Shown here: positions 7,240-15,544 of the stretch, one piece after another | Numbering within the stretch: position 1 is the first letter of the stretch | Layout of the letters: every line of letters starts with the position of its first letter | Origin: an uncultured Gemmatimonadota bacterium | Lineage (GTDB): Bacteria; Gemmatimonadota; Gemmatimonadetes; Longimicrobiales; Longimicrobiaceae | Reading direction: 5' to 3' | DNA length: 32,220 nucleotides | Assembly: GCA_902805735.1 (NCBI GenBank) | Contig: CADCTW010000240.1 | Span: 1-32,220, forward strand | Notes under the pieces: generated by a model | Databases searched by the model: none | Told to the model about the DNA's origin: nothing | Seen by the model: the letters and a program-made list of their open reading frames with translations, nothing else | Program-made: the position numbers and the translations under genes

Positions 7240-8505
7240 TCACCTGCCGGCGGCCGCGAGGGATGCGGCCGCGGCGGTGAGGGAACCGAGGGCGGCGCCG
7301 GCCAGCCAGGGCCAGGCGGGGGAGGTCGTGACGGTGAAGCTCCACACGAACGCGACCGGGAGCACCACGCCCATCGCGAGGCCGAAGCCCACCGCCCAGC
7401 GGCCGATCAGGCGGTCGATGGTGCGCAGGCCGAGAGCGCGGTCGATCCAGCGGAGGCGCGGGCGCTCGCCGCGGCCCAGCGCGACCACGGCGGCGCCCTG
7501 CATCACCAGGAGGCCGATGCACGCCGCGGCCACCCAGCGCCGCGCCTCCGGGTCGGCGCCCGCGCGCAGCAGGACGAGGGACGCGATGATCCCCACCGGG
7601 GCCGCCAGCTTTCCCGCCCAGCGGAAGCGGCGGTCCACCACCACGGCATCGCGCGCCCGCACCGCCCCCGCGCGCCGAGGCAGGAGCGCCGGAAGCCCGC
7701 GCCCGATCACCAGCTCCGACGCGTCCGCCGTGGGCGGAGGGGCGTACGCCAGCTCGCCGGAGAGCGGGGCGAAGCGCGGCAGGGCCCTGGCGAAGCGCCG
7801 CCCCGCCAGCGTCACCCATAACGCAGAGAGCGCCGCGATCACCGCCACGCGCACCGGCACCCCAGGCCCCAGCGCCACGCGGGCCGCGAGCGCGCCTCCC
7901 ACCAGCGGCGGCAGCGGGGCGTAGACGAGCGACGCCGCGGCGGCGAGCCCCGCGTCCGGCCCCATCAGCCCCCCCAGCGAGCTCTTGCGCCCGTCCGCCA
8001 TCCCCAGCGCCGCCCCGCTGGTTGTCACAAGTGACGCGGCCCACGTCACCAGTGACGCCGCAAGGAGGATCCCCAGCGGAGTCCCGAGCGGCTCGCGCGT
8101 GCGAATGAAGGGGAGCAGGAACAGCGCGGCGACGGCGAGCGACAGGAGGAGGAGCCGCAGGGCGCGCTGCGCGAAGAGCGCCCCCGGCGGGATTCCCAGG
8201 CGGCGCAGGAGGGCGTCATCTTCCGGGCGGAAGAGCACCGGATACGCCTGGAACGCGACTGGCGCGGACGCCAGCAGTCCCAGCAGGATGCGCCCGTCGC
8301 CCGTATCCACATCCGGCCGCAGCGCCGCGCCCCCCAGCCACACCCCGCCCACCACCAGCGCGACCGGGAGCGCGAACCCCAACCACACGCCCGCGCGCGG
8401 GCGGCGTACCGAATCCGCCAGGCGCCGCGCGTCGAGGCGCAGCAGGAGGCCCAGCGCGGACACACTCTCTGTGTCTCTGTGTCTCTGTGTGAGATCGCCG
8501 TTCAT
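7240..8505 (-). CDS. ABC transporter permease-like membrane protein
   Basis: Up to 421 residues with about ten hydrophobic segments (for example GVWLGFALPVALVVGGVWLG, LLLLSLAVAALFLLPFI and PWLAGAALGSLTAAAASL), consistent with the membrane half of an ABC-2-like exporter whose ATPase follows. Two starts are possible. ATG at 8505 lies 1 nt after the rarA stop (TAGCATG) but then residues 4-14 (LTQRHRDTE and neighbours) are coded by a family A arm. GTG at 8463 lies just after the arm and removes them. Coupling to rarA favours the long form, and the low-complexity N-terminus favours the short one. No known permease family is recognised with certainty. Confidence 0.8.
   Translation of the reverse strand: MNGDLTQRHRDTESVSALGLLLRLDARRLADSVRRPRAGVWLGFALPVALVVGGVWLGGAALRPDVDTGDGRILLGLLASAPVAFQAYPVLFRPEDDALLRRLGIPPGALFAQRALRLLLLSLAVAALFLLPFIRTREPLGTPLGILLAASLVTWAASLVTTSGAALGMADGRKSSLGGLMGPDAGLAAAASLVYAPLPPLVGGALAARVALGPGVPVRVAVIAALSALWVTLAGRRFARALPRFAPLSGELAYAPPPTADASELVIGRGLPALLPRRAGAVRARDAVVVDRRFRWAGKLAAPVGIIASLVLLRAGADPEARRWVAAACIGLLVMQGAAVVALGRGERPRLRWIDRALGLRTIDRLIGRWAVGFGLAMGVVLPVAFVWSFTVTTSPAWPWLAGAALGSLTAAAASLAAAGR
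8464..8494 (-). repeat. Family A repeat arm at the permease start
   Basis: TCTCTGTG-type octamers (three to four copies) directly upstream of, or within, the 5' end of the permease gene. On the minus strand the arm is free of stop codons and would read LTQRHRDTE. Confidence 0.88.
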
Positions 8506-8506
8506 G

Positions 8507-9832
8507 CTAGCCCGCGTCGCCGCGCTCCCGCATGCGCGCGGCGATCTTGGCCTCGTAGCCCCGGTCCGACGGCTCGTAGAAGCGCACGTCGCCGATCTCG
8601 TCGGGGAGGCACTGCTGCGGGGTGTAGCCGCCCTCGAAGTCGTGGGCGTACTTGTAACCCTCCGCGTAGCCCCACTCGCGCATCAGCTTCGTAGTCGCGT
8701 TGCGCAGGTGCAGGGGGACGGGGGCGTCGGGGTGCTCCTTCGCGGCGTCGGTAGCGGCGTGCAGGGCCACGTACGCGCGGTTGGACTTGGGCGCGTTGGC
8801 GACGTACAGGATGGCGTTGGAGAGGGGGAGGAGCCCCTCCGGGAGCCCCAGCCGCTCGAACGCCAGCATCGCCTGCGTGGCCACGATCCCCGCCTGCGGG
8901 TCCGCGAGGCCCACGTCCTCGTACGCGGCGGCGACGAGGCGGCGGAAGAGGGTGCGCGGGTCCTCGCCGCCGTTCAGCATGCGCATGGCCCAGTACAGCG
9001 CGCCCGAGCCGGCGGACGAGCGGAGCGACTTGTGGAAGGCGGAGAGCATCTCGTACGCCAGGGTGGCGTCGTAGCGCGCCGTCCGCTGCTGCAGCGCCTC
9101 GCGGGCGTCCTCGGCCGTGATCGACCCACCGCGCACCAGCCGCGCCGCCGTCTCCAGCCCGTTGAGCGCCTGCCGCGCGTCGCCGCCGGAGGTGTGGACG
9201 ATGAGGTCCTCCGCCTCGGCGTCCAGCTCCAGCCGTCCGCCCAGCCCGCGCTCCGGGTCCGCGAGGGCGCGGTGGAGCACGTCCCGCACGTCTTCGTCGC
9301 TCAGCGGGCGCAGGACGAGCACCTGGGAGCGCGAGAGGAGCGCGGGATTGATCTCGAACGCCGGGTGCTCGGTGGTGGCGCCCACCAGCGTCACCAGCCC
9401 GCTTTCCATCGACGGGAGGAGGAAATCCTGCTGCCCCTTGTTCAGCCGGTGGATCTCGTCCACGAAGAGGAGCGTGCCGTCCCCCGCCCTGCGCCGCGCC
9501 CCGGCCTCCTTCACCACCTCCCGCAGCCGCGGCACGCCCTCGCTGACCGCGTTGAAGGGGACGAAGACGGCGTCCGCGTCCCCGGCGATCACGCGCGCCA
9601 GCGTCGTCTTGCCACTGCCGGGAGGGCCGTGCAGGATCAGGTTCGGCAGGTGCCCGGCCGCCAGCAGCTTGCGCAGCGTGCCGTCGGGGCCCGCCAGGTG
9701 CGGCTGGCCGACGATCTCGTCCAGGGTGCGCGGCCGCATGCGCTCGGCGAGCGGGGCGTCGGGGGCGGGCGCGGCGGGGCGGTCGCGAGGCCTGGGCGGG
9801 TCGTCGCCGAACATGTCGAGCGAATCGCTCAT
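8507..9832 (-). CDS. rarA: Replication-associated recombination protein RarA (AAA+ ATPase)
   Basis: A 441-residue member of the RarA/MgsA/WRNIP1 family, which acts at stalled replication forks and is related to clamp-loader ATPases. An N-terminal segment (MSDSLDMFGDD, then Pro-rich) precedes PLAERMRPRTLDEIVGQPHL, the usual opening. Walker A is GPPGSGKTT (69-77), Walker B FVDEIHRLNKGQQD (from about 123), followed by sensor 1 GATTEHPAFEI and the C-terminal SRSSAGSGALYWAMRMLNGGEDPR tetramerisation region (cited as SGALYWAMRMLNGGEDPR in part), ending GYTPQQCLPDE. The ATG at 9832 overlaps the last base of the ZIP transporter stop (TGATG). Confidence 0.96.
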   Translation of the reverse strand: MSDSLDMFGDDPPRPRDRPAAPAPDAPLAERMRPRTLDEIVGQPHLAGPDGTLRKLLAAGHLPNLILHGPPGSGKTTLARVIAGDADAVFVPFNAVSEGVPRLREVVKEAGARRRAGDGTLLFVDEIHRLNKGQQDFLLPSMESGLVTLVGATTEHPAFEINPALLSRSQVLVLRPLSDEDVRDVLHRALADPERGLGGRLELDAEAEDLIVHTSGGDARQALNGLETAARLVRGGSITAEDAREALQQRTARYDATLAYEMLSAFHKSLRSSAGSGALYWAMRMLNGGEDPRTLFRRLVAAAYEDVGLADPQAGIVATQAMLAFERLGLPEGLLPLSNAILYVANAPKSNRAYVALHAATDAAKEHPDAPVPLHLRNATTKLMREWGYAEGYKYAHDFEGGYTPQQCLPDEIGDVRFYEPSDRGYEAKIAARMRERGDAG

Positions 9833-10557
9833 CAGTGCACCATCCCCTGCACCAGGTGGGAGGCGAGGAGGTAGAGCCCCGCGCCGCCGAACACGGCCAG
9901 CGCCAGCTTCCAGCTCCGCCCGCCCTGCACCTCGGGGATCAGGTTGGACGCGGCCACGTACAGCGTCACCCCCGCGCTCAGCGCCAGCCCGTAATCCGCC
10001 AGCACGGCGATGTAGGAGGTGAGGAGCACCCCCAGCACGGTGGACGCGCCCAGGAGCGCCACGCCGCCGATGGCCCGCCGCCGCGAGTTGCCGCTGGCGA
10101 GCATGATGGAGGCGACGGTGATCCCCTCGGGGATCTTGTGCAGGAGGATTGCGACGAAGACGAGCATCCCCAGCCACGCACCCACCCCGAAGGCGCTGGC
10201 GATGGCCACCCCGTCGAAGAAGGTGTGGAGGAGCAGCCCCACGAGCGCCGTGATCCCCACCCAGCGCCCCACCATCTCGTGGTGGTGCGTCTCTTCGCCG
10301 AAGTGGAAGTGGGGCGTGACCACGTGCTGCGTGAGGTGCACCAGCAGGTAGCCGATGAGCACCGCGAGCGCGCCGCCCCGCCCCTCCAGCGCCTCGGGGA
10401 GCATCCCCACGAAGGTGGTGGCCAGCATGAAGCCGGCCCCGAAGGCGATCAGCATCCGCTGCGCCTCCGCGCTGCGCGGGCGGGCGGCGGTGATCAGGAG
10501 CCCGCCGGCGAGGTTCGCCCCCGCCGCGGCGAGGGCGTACAGCAGAGCAGCGTTCAA
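9832..10557 (-). CDS. ZIP family divalent metal transporter
   Basis: A 241-residue membrane protein with about eight hydrophobic helices. The ZIP metal-site helices carry HTFFDG (111-116) and HKIPEG (140-145). A histidine-rich loop (HFHFGEETHHHE, about 83-94) lies between helices 3 and 4, where ZIPs often bind metal. It likely imports zinc or another divalent cation across the inner membrane; the exact metal cannot be told. The start is a TTG at 10557 with a weak ribosome binding site, and helix 1 begins within the first residues. It is the first gene of the run ZIP, rarA, permease, ATPase. Confidence 0.92.
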   Translation of the reverse strand: MNAALLYALAAAGANLAGGLLITAARPRSAEAQRMLIAFGAGFMLATTFVGMLPEALEGRGGALAVLIGYLLVHLTQHVVTPHFHFGEETHHHEMVGRWVGITALVGLLLHTFFDGVAIASAFGVGAWLGMLVFVAILLHKIPEGITVASIMLASGNSRRRAIGGVALLGASTVLGVLLTSYIAVLADYGLALSAGVTLYVAASNLIPEVQGGRSWKLALAVFGGAGLYLLASHLVQGMVH

Positions 10558-10631
10558 CGGCCTGTGTTTCCGAAGAAGGAAGTTTCGACGGCCCCGAATT
10601 GACCATGCGGGGGGGCCGGTGTCAAACAGCG

Positions 10632-10663
10632 GGGCTCACACAGAGGCACAGAGACACAGAGAG
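10632..10663 (+). repeat. Family A repeat, single arm
   Basis: GGCTCACACAGAGGCACAGA and onward, three octamers, ending at the acpS stop codon (10664-10666). The rest of the 106-bp spacer to the ZIP start holds a short GGCCCC/GGGGCC inverted repeat (about 10590-10618) without a T-run. Confidence 0.9.
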
Positions 10664-11041
10664 TCAGGACTCGAGGATCACCACGGCGCCGGCGGTTTCG
10701 TCCGAGTGGGTCATCGTAAGGTGGATGCGGACCATCCCGCGCGCCGCCGCGAGCTCGGCCGCGCGGCCGGCGAGGCGGAGCGTCGGGGCGCCGCCGGGGA
10801 GGGAGACGACTTCCACGTCCGTCCACTCGCCGCCGCGGCCCAGGCCGGTGCCCAGGGCCTTGAAGAACGCTTCCTTGGCGGCGAAGCGCGCGGCGTACGA
10901 TTCCGCCGGGTGGCGGCTGGCGGCGCAGCGGCGGGCCTCCGCTTCGGTGAAGAGGCGGCGCAGGGCGCGCTCCGGGCGCCGCTGGATCATCGCCCACACG
11001 CGGTCGATCCGCACCAGGTCCATCCCGAGTCCAACGATCAT
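10664..11041 (-). CDS. acpS: Holo-[acyl-carrier-protein] synthase
   Basis: AcpS transfers 4'-phosphopantetheine from CoA to apo-ACP, activating fatty acid synthesis. The 125-residue product has family length and both hallmark motifs: GMDLVRIDR (6-14, metal-binding Asp8) and ARFAAKEAFFKALGTG (about 51-66, Glu57). The C-terminal region has the usual HLTMTHSDETAGAVVI. The ATG at 11041 starts with MIVGLGMDL, as expected. It is divergent from the small membrane protein gene and dacB. CoaE, which makes its CoA substrate, is elsewhere in the window. Confidence 0.96.
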   Translation of the reverse strand: MIVGLGMDLVRIDRVWAMIQRRPERALRRLFTEAEARRCAASRHPAESYAARFAAKEAFFKALGTGLGRGGEWTDVEVVSLPGGAPTLRLAGRAAELAAARGMVRIHLTMTHSDETAGAVVILES

Positions 11042-11186
11042 CGGCCTTGAGGCATGAGGGGTGCAACGTCCCGCCGAAGATAGGCTCCGCGGGGCGCCTG
11101 CTCAACGGCACGCCATTCGCACAACGGCGCGGCGGCCGGGCAGGGTTCGGCGTGCGATCCATTTCGAGCAGCGAGGCAGAGGCGGC

Positions 11187-11312
11187 GTGCCGAGAAATCC
11201 GTGGAAGGCCCGAGCCCGCCTGCTGGGCACGGTGGCGGCGGCGGTGGCACTGGGGATCATTGTGGGGTACCTCCTCCTGCAGGTCACCATCATGCGCTGG
11301 TCCACCCTCTGA
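11187..11312 (+). CDS. Small single-pass membrane protein, hypothetical
   Basis: A 41-residue product from a GTG start at 11187 with GCAGAGG about 5 nt upstream. A basic N-terminus (PRNPWKARAR) is followed by one transmembrane stretch (LLGTVAAAVALGIIVGYLLL), a positive-inside layout. It precedes dacB by 38 bp on the same strand and is divergent from acpS. No family is recognised, and reality rests on the start site, topology and position only. Confidence 0.5.
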   Translation: MPRNPWKARARLLGTVAAAVALGIIVGYLLLQVTIMRWSTL

Positions 11313-11350
11313 GGCCGGCGCTCGCTCCGACGTTGCAGGTAGTGTTTTCG

Positions 11351-12643
11351 ATGAAGCGACTCCTGACGCTGTCTCTCGCCGCGGCCCTCGCCTGCGGCGC
11401 TCCCTCTCACGCACAGTCGTTCGCGCCCGGCGGCCACGGCGGCGCCTCCAGCGCCTCCGCGGAGCTGGAGGGCGACCTGCGCGCCATCCTGCGCGGCCCG
11501 GGGCTGGATGGTGCCCGGCACGGCGCGCTCGTCGTGTCGCTGGACCGCGGCGACACGCTCTTCTCGTGGAACGCGGACGCGAGCCTCACGCCGGCGTCCA
11601 ACCTCAAGCTCTTCAGCACCGCCGCGGCGCTCCATTACCTGGGCGCCGATTTCCGCTGGTCCACCTACCTCCTGGCGGATGGCGAGGTGAGCGGCGGCGT
11701 GCTGCAGGGCGACCTGGTCCTCTTCGGCACCGGCGACCCGACGCTGGGGAGCGGCCGCTTCCCCGGCACCGCCCGCGCGCTGGACGCCCTGGCCGATTCG
11801 CTGCGCGCCCGCGGCATCCGGCAGGTGGCGGGGACGCTGGTGGCGGACGGCTCGTTCTTCGACCCGCGCCTGCGCGCCGAGGGGTGGACCGCCGAGGATC
11901 TGCGCCAGTGGTACGGCGCGCCCGTGTCCGCGCTGGTCACGGGCGAGAACCTGGCCGGCGGCCGCCCCGTGGACGAGCCCGTGCGCGTGGCCGGCGAGCG
12001 CTTCCGCGCCGCGCTGAATCGTGCCGGGATCTCCGTGCGCGGCGGCCTGCGCGTGGTGCGCGAGCCCGCCCGCTCCAGCGCCGGCTTCCATGGCCCGGGG
12101 CCCACCGGGCGCGTGCTGGCCGTGCACCGCTCGCCGCCGCTGGGCGAGGTGGTGCGCGTCATCAACCACGTGAGCCACAACCTGTTCGCGGACGAAGCGC
12201 TGCGCACGGTGGGCCGCGTCGCCGGGGGTCAGGGCTCGTTCGCGGCGGGTGAGCGCGCCGTGGCGCAGATGCTGGCCGGGAGTGCCGCCCCGCGGATGCT
12301 GGACGGCTCCGGCCTGTCCCGCCTGGACCGCGCCAGCGCCCGCGCCGTGGTAGACCTCCTCGTCCGCATGGCGCGCTCGCCGGAGGGCGCGGCCTTCCGC
12401 ACTTCCCTCCCGGTCGCGGGGAGCCAGACGGGCCTGCGCCGCATGTACGCCACCGACGCAGCCGGCAACCTCCGCGCGAAGACGGGCACCCTCGCCACCG
12501 TATCCGCCCTCTCCGGCTACGTCACGGCCGCCAACGGCGAGCGCCTGGCTTTCAGCATCATCGCCAACGGGGTCGGCCGGACCTCCGCCGCCAAGGAAGC
12601 CGAGAACCGCTTCGGCGCGCGTCTCGCGCGGTTTAGAAGATAG
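11351..12643 (+). CDS. dacB: D-alanyl-D-alanine carboxypeptidase/endopeptidase (PBP4, S13 family)
   Basis: A 430-residue periplasmic class C low-molecular-weight penicillin-binding protein that trims or cleaves peptidoglycan cross-bridges. The signal peptide MKRLLTLSLAAALACGAPSHAQS ends with a likely cleavage after SHA or AQ. The three penicillin-binding motifs are present: SNLK (Ser83, Lys86) in the context TPASNLKLFSTAA, SHN (275-277), and KTG (377-379) in RAKTGTL. The VLFGTGDPTLG-like block (LVLFGTGDPTLGS) is typical of S13. Length is close to the family norm. The start ATG at 11351 begins the signal peptide. Confidence 0.94.
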   Translation: MKRLLTLSLAAALACGAPSHAQSFAPGGHGGASSASAELEGDLRAILRGPGLDGARHGALVVSLDRGDTLFSWNADASLTPASNLKLFSTAAALHYLGADFRWSTYLLADGEVSGGVLQGDLVLFGTGDPTLGSGRFPGTARALDALADSLRARGIRQVAGTLVADGSFFDPRLRAEGWTAEDLRQWYGAPVSALVTGENLAGGRPVDEPVRVAGERFRAALNRAGISVRGGLRVVREPARSSAGFHGPGPTGRVLAVHRSPPLGEVVRVINHVSHNLFADEALRTVGRVAGGQGSFAAGERAVAQMLAGSAAPRMLDGSGLSRLDRASARAVVDLLVRMARSPEGAAFRTSLPVAGSQTGLRRMYATDAAGNLRAKTGTLATVSALSGYVTAANGERLAFSIIANGVGRTSAAKEAENRFGARLARFRR

Positions 12644-12720
12644 GGCTCACACAGAGACACAGAGGCACAGAGACGAACTTCATCTCTGTGCCTCTGTGTC
12701 TCTGTGTGAGCCCCGTTTTT
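12644..12720 (+). terminator. Family A inverted pair with T-run, terminator-like
   Basis: A near-perfect 30-bp stem built of octamers (left arm 12645-12674, right arm 12682-12712) around a loop containing GAACTTCA, closing with GGGCTCAC and GTGAGCCC and followed by CCGTTTTT on the plus strand. It lies between the convergent dacB and HigB/HigA-like genes. The hairpin plus T-run should serve as a rho-independent terminator for dacB. The repeat identity is certain, the terminator role is inferred. Confidence 0.75.
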
Positions 12721-13268
12721 CAGAGAAGCAGGTCCGCGGGAATCCCCAGCAGGTCCCGTACTTTCTCGATCTCCTCCCGCGGGAGCTTGCGTTCGCCGTG
12801 GAAGAACCCGGCGGCGGACCCGCCAAGCAGCCGCTCCACATCCTCTCGCTGCATCCCTTTCTGATCCAGCATGAAGGCAACCACGTCCGCCGGAGTGCTT
12901 CCCTCGATGCGGAAGTGGGCGCGCTCGTACGCCTCCGCGAGCACCGAAAGGAACTCCAGGCGCTCGTACTCCTCCGAGTACGGAGCCGGATCGAGGTCGA
13001 GCAGGCGCTCGATCTCCAGGATCGCGGCGTCGTACTCCGCCTCGGTCCGCAGAACGTGCGGCTTCGTGAAATCCAAGATGTCGGACATGCCGCCGATGTT
13101 GAAGACCGTGCGCCAGGCGCCCAGGAAGTCCGCACTTCCAAAATCCTGCCTCACCTCGTGCGGTGAAGCGTAGCGCCGCGCCTGCACGACCGTGAGCCAC
13201 GCGCGGAGCGGGCGCTCGGCGTCCGGGTGCACGCTCCAGAACGCGCGCAGCTTCTTGGGCGAGATCAC
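12720..13268 (-). pseudogene. Truncated HigB-like toxin fused in frame to a HigA-like antitoxin
   Basis: One 182-residue frame joins two families that are normally separate genes. Residues 1-60 (MISPKKLRAFWSVHPDAERP through WRTVFNIGG) match the N-terminal half of HigB-type toxins, which usually run to about 100 residues. The strands after VFNIGG, normally starting NKYRLVV and carrying active-site residues, are missing. Residue 61 is a Met (ATG at 13088) from which a complete-looking 122-residue HigA-type antitoxin begins: LRTEAEYDAAILEIERLLD, a helix-turn-helix MLDQKGMQREDVERLLGGSA, and the C-terminal DLLGIPADLLL. An in-frame deletion of about 40 codons plus the intergenic bases would explain it. 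No good ribosome binding site precedes either the GTG at 13268 or the internal ATG. The toxin part is probably dead. The antitoxin part may still fold. Confidence 0.75.
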
Positions 13269-13287
13269 GTGCGCGGGACCGTCCGCC

Positions 13288-14340
13288 TCAGATCATGCGC
13301 CGGGCGCCGACGAAGATGCGGCGCAGCTCCCGCTCGTAGTTGCGGCGGCCCATCATGTCGTTGCGGGCGACGCCGCCGTTGCCCAGGGACGAGTGGATGA
13401 TGCCGGAGCCGCCCGTGGACATGGTGACGTGCGTGACGCGGCCGCCCTCGTCTTCCGCGAAGAAGAGGAGGTCGCCGGGGCGGAGGCTGGAGAAGTCCTC
13501 GCCGGGGTCCACGCGGAGGCCCGTCTTCGACTGCTGGTCGGAGTCGCGGGGGATGGTGACGCCGTGGAGGCGGTGGACGGCCTGCACGAAGCCCGAGCAG
13601 TCGATGCCGCCCAGCGTGACGCCGCCCCACAGGTACGGAGCGCCCATCCAGCGCGCCGCCGTCTCGCACATCGCCTCGCCCACGGCGGGGAAGGAGAGCG
13701 GGCGCAGGGCGGCCGGCACCAGGTCGCCGTGGGGGATGCCCATGCGGCCGTCGGGAAGGCGCACCAGGCCGTCCGCCTCGCGCACCACGCGGGCGCCCCA
13801 GGGGAGGAAGATGATGCGCTCGCCGTCGTGGCCCACTACCTCGGCGCCCATCGAGATCCAGATCTCGCCGTCGCCGCCCATCTCCCAGGCGCGCGCCTCC
13901 TGCTCGCCCTGCAGCGCCAGGTAGCCGGCGTGCACCCACCCGATGTAGCCGTCGTACGACCGGCACTGCATCCACCGCCCGCCGTGCCGCAGCACCACGA
14001 GGCGGTTGCCCAGCACCGTCTGCGAGATCTGCGTCTCGCGCACGGCGGGCCCGGAGAGCATCGGCGCGACGGCCGAGGTCACCAGGGCGTGCACCATCTC
14101 GTCGTGCTCCGTCTCGGGCAGGCGCTGCACCTGGTCGCGCACCTCGCGCCACCCGGTAAGCCCGGCGATGCGGAGCCTGAGCTCGTCCGCGGCGGCGGCC
14201 TCCGAGGTGACGCCCACCAGCGCAACCGCGTCGCCGTCCACCTCCACCGACACGTCGAAGACGGCGGTGCGCGGGTCGGGCGCGAACTCCTCGCGCACCC
14301 GCTCCACCAGCGCGGTGGTCTCGTCCACGGCGCTCCTCAC
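13288..14340 (-). CDS. SH3-like and NlpC/P60 (C40) peptidase
   Basis: A 350-residue cysteine peptidase likely acting on muropeptides. The N-terminal ~85 residues form a small alpha/beta region (AVFDVSVEVDGDAVALVGVT). Bacterial SH3-like domains follow (VLRHGGRWMQCRSYDGYIGW, then FLPWGARVVRE). The C-terminal NlpC/P60 domain has the catalytic Cys in GIDCSGFVQ and the His in RVTHVTMST. No signal peptide is visible from the GTG at 14340, so it may be cytoplasmic, like dipeptidyl-peptidase VI/YkfC used in peptidoglycan recycling. The GTG overlaps the aminotransferase stop (GTGA), implying coupled translation. Confidence 0.9.
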   Translation of the reverse strand: MRSAVDETTALVERVREEFAPDPRTAVFDVSVEVDGDAVALVGVTSEAAAADELRLRIAGLTGWREVRDQVQRLPETEHDEMVHALVTSAVAPMLSGPAVRETQISQTVLGNRLVVLRHGGRWMQCRSYDGYIGWVHAGYLALQGEQEARAWEMGGDGEIWISMGAEVVGHDGERIIFLPWGARVVREADGLVRLPDGRMGIPHGDLVPAALRPLSFPAVGEAMCETAARWMGAPYLWGGVTLGGIDCSGFVQAVHRLHGVTIPRDSDQQSKTGLRVDPGEDFSSLRPGDLLFFAEDEGGRVTHVTMSTGGSGIIHSSLGNGGVARNDMMGRRNYERELRRIFVGARRMI

Positions 14341-15515
14341 CAGCCCTCCGAAAGCACTTCCATGACCACGGCGATGTCGTTTTCGGTGTTGTAGAGGTGC
14401 GGCGAGACGCGGATGGCGCCCTCGCGCAGCACGCAGGCCACCCCCGCGCGCGTGAGCGCCTGGAACGCGCGCTCCGCATCGCGCGGCCGGAAGCAGAAGA
14501 TGCCGCTGCGGTGCTCGGGGCGCAGGTCGCTCACGATCTCCGCCGACTCCGTTTCCTGGATCCACCCGACGAGCGGGTCCAGCAGCCCCAGCAGGTGCTC
14601 GCGGATGCGCGCCGGCCCCACCTCGTCCAGCATCGTCATCGACTCGGTGAGCCCCGCGACGTCCTGGAAGGGGAGCGTCGCCACCTCGAAGCGCCGCGCC
14701 GTATCCCAGAACTCGTAGCGATAATCCAGGAGGCGGCTGTAGTCCAGCGTCCCCGCCATCGCCGTCCACCCCACCACGCGCGGCTCCAGCTCCGCCGCCA
14801 GCTCGCGCCGCACGTAGGCGAAGCCGGTGCCGAAGGGGCCGCACAGCCACTTGTGGCCGCCCGTCGCCAGTACGTCCACCCGCGCCGCGCGCACGTCGAC
14901 CGGCACCTGCCCCAGCGCCTGGATGGCGTCCACCACGAAGAACGTCCCGTGCTCGCGGCAGGCCTGCCCGAAGCGCTCCAGCACCGCGTTGTAGCCGGAC
15001 GCGAACTGCACCGCCGAAAGCGCAAAGATCCCCACGTCGCCGCGCTCGATCTCGGCAAGGAGGCGCGCCTCGTCCGGCCGGCCGTGCTCGTCCGCGGGGA
15101 CCAGGTCGAGCGCGGCGCCCCCGTTGCGCGCGAGCTGCATCCACGGGTACACGTTGGCCGGGAACTCGCGGTCGCTCACCACCACGCGGCGGCCCGGGTG
15201 CAGCGGCAGCACGTGCGCCGCCAGGTTGATGCCGAAGCTGGTGTTGGGAAGGAGCGCGATCTCGTCCGCGTGCGCCCCCACCAGCCGCGCGGCGGCCTGG
15301 CGGGCGCGGGCGAGCGTGGGCTCGAAGTCGTCGCCGGCAAGGTCGTGCGCCGATGCGCGGCGCCGGTTGTAGGCATCCACGGCGCGTACGGCGCGCTCGG
15401 GGAGCGGGGCCACGGCGGCGGCGTTGAGGTACGGCGCGCGCGTCGCGGAGGGGAACTCCCGCTCGCGGAGGGTGTGCACGTCGAACGGCGCCAGGGTCTG
15501 CGCGGAAGGGGACAA
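14337..15515 (-). CDS. Class V aminotransferase (PLP-dependent, cysteine desulfurase-like fold)
   Basis: A 392-residue PLP enzyme of the class V fold (SufS/CsdA/isopenicillin N epimerase group). Visible hallmarks: PYLNAAAVAPLP near the start, LLPNTSFGINLAAHVLP (cofactor phosphate region), VVDAIQALGQVPVDV, and the PLP lysine in TGGHKWLCGPFGTGF (Lys222). The C-terminal FCFRPRDAERA and IRVSPHLYNTENDI match the small domain. No clear active-site Cys loop of a desulfurase is seen, so the substrate is open. The TTG at 15515 has GAGGAG 9 nt upstream. A longer frame reaches 15656 but adds only low-complexity residues. Coupled to the NlpC/P60 gene, it may serve amino-acid recycling. Confidence 0.85.
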   Translation of the reverse strand: MSPSAQTLAPFDVHTLREREFPSATRAPYLNAAAVAPLPERAVRAVDAYNRRRASAHDLAGDDFEPTLARARQAAARLVGAHADEIALLPNTSFGINLAAHVLPLHPGRRVVVSDREFPANVYPWMQLARNGGAALDLVPADEHGRPDEARLLAEIERGDVGIFALSAVQFASGYNAVLERFGQACREHGTFFVVDAIQALGQVPVDVRAARVDVLATGGHKWLCGPFGTGFAYVRRELAAELEPRVVGWTAMAGTLDYSRLLDYRYEFWDTARRFEVATLPFQDVAGLTESMTMLDEVGPARIREHLLGLLDPLVGWIQETESAEIVSDLRPEHRSGIFCFRPRDAERAFQALTRAGVACVLREGAIRVSPHLYNTENDIAVVMEVLSEGW

Positions 15516-15544
15516 CGGGTCGGTCTCCTCGGGGGTGAGGCGCA

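Noticed and set aside
10590..10618. Terminator after acpS
   Set aside because: There is a GGCCCC/GGGGCC inverted repeat but no T-run on either strand.
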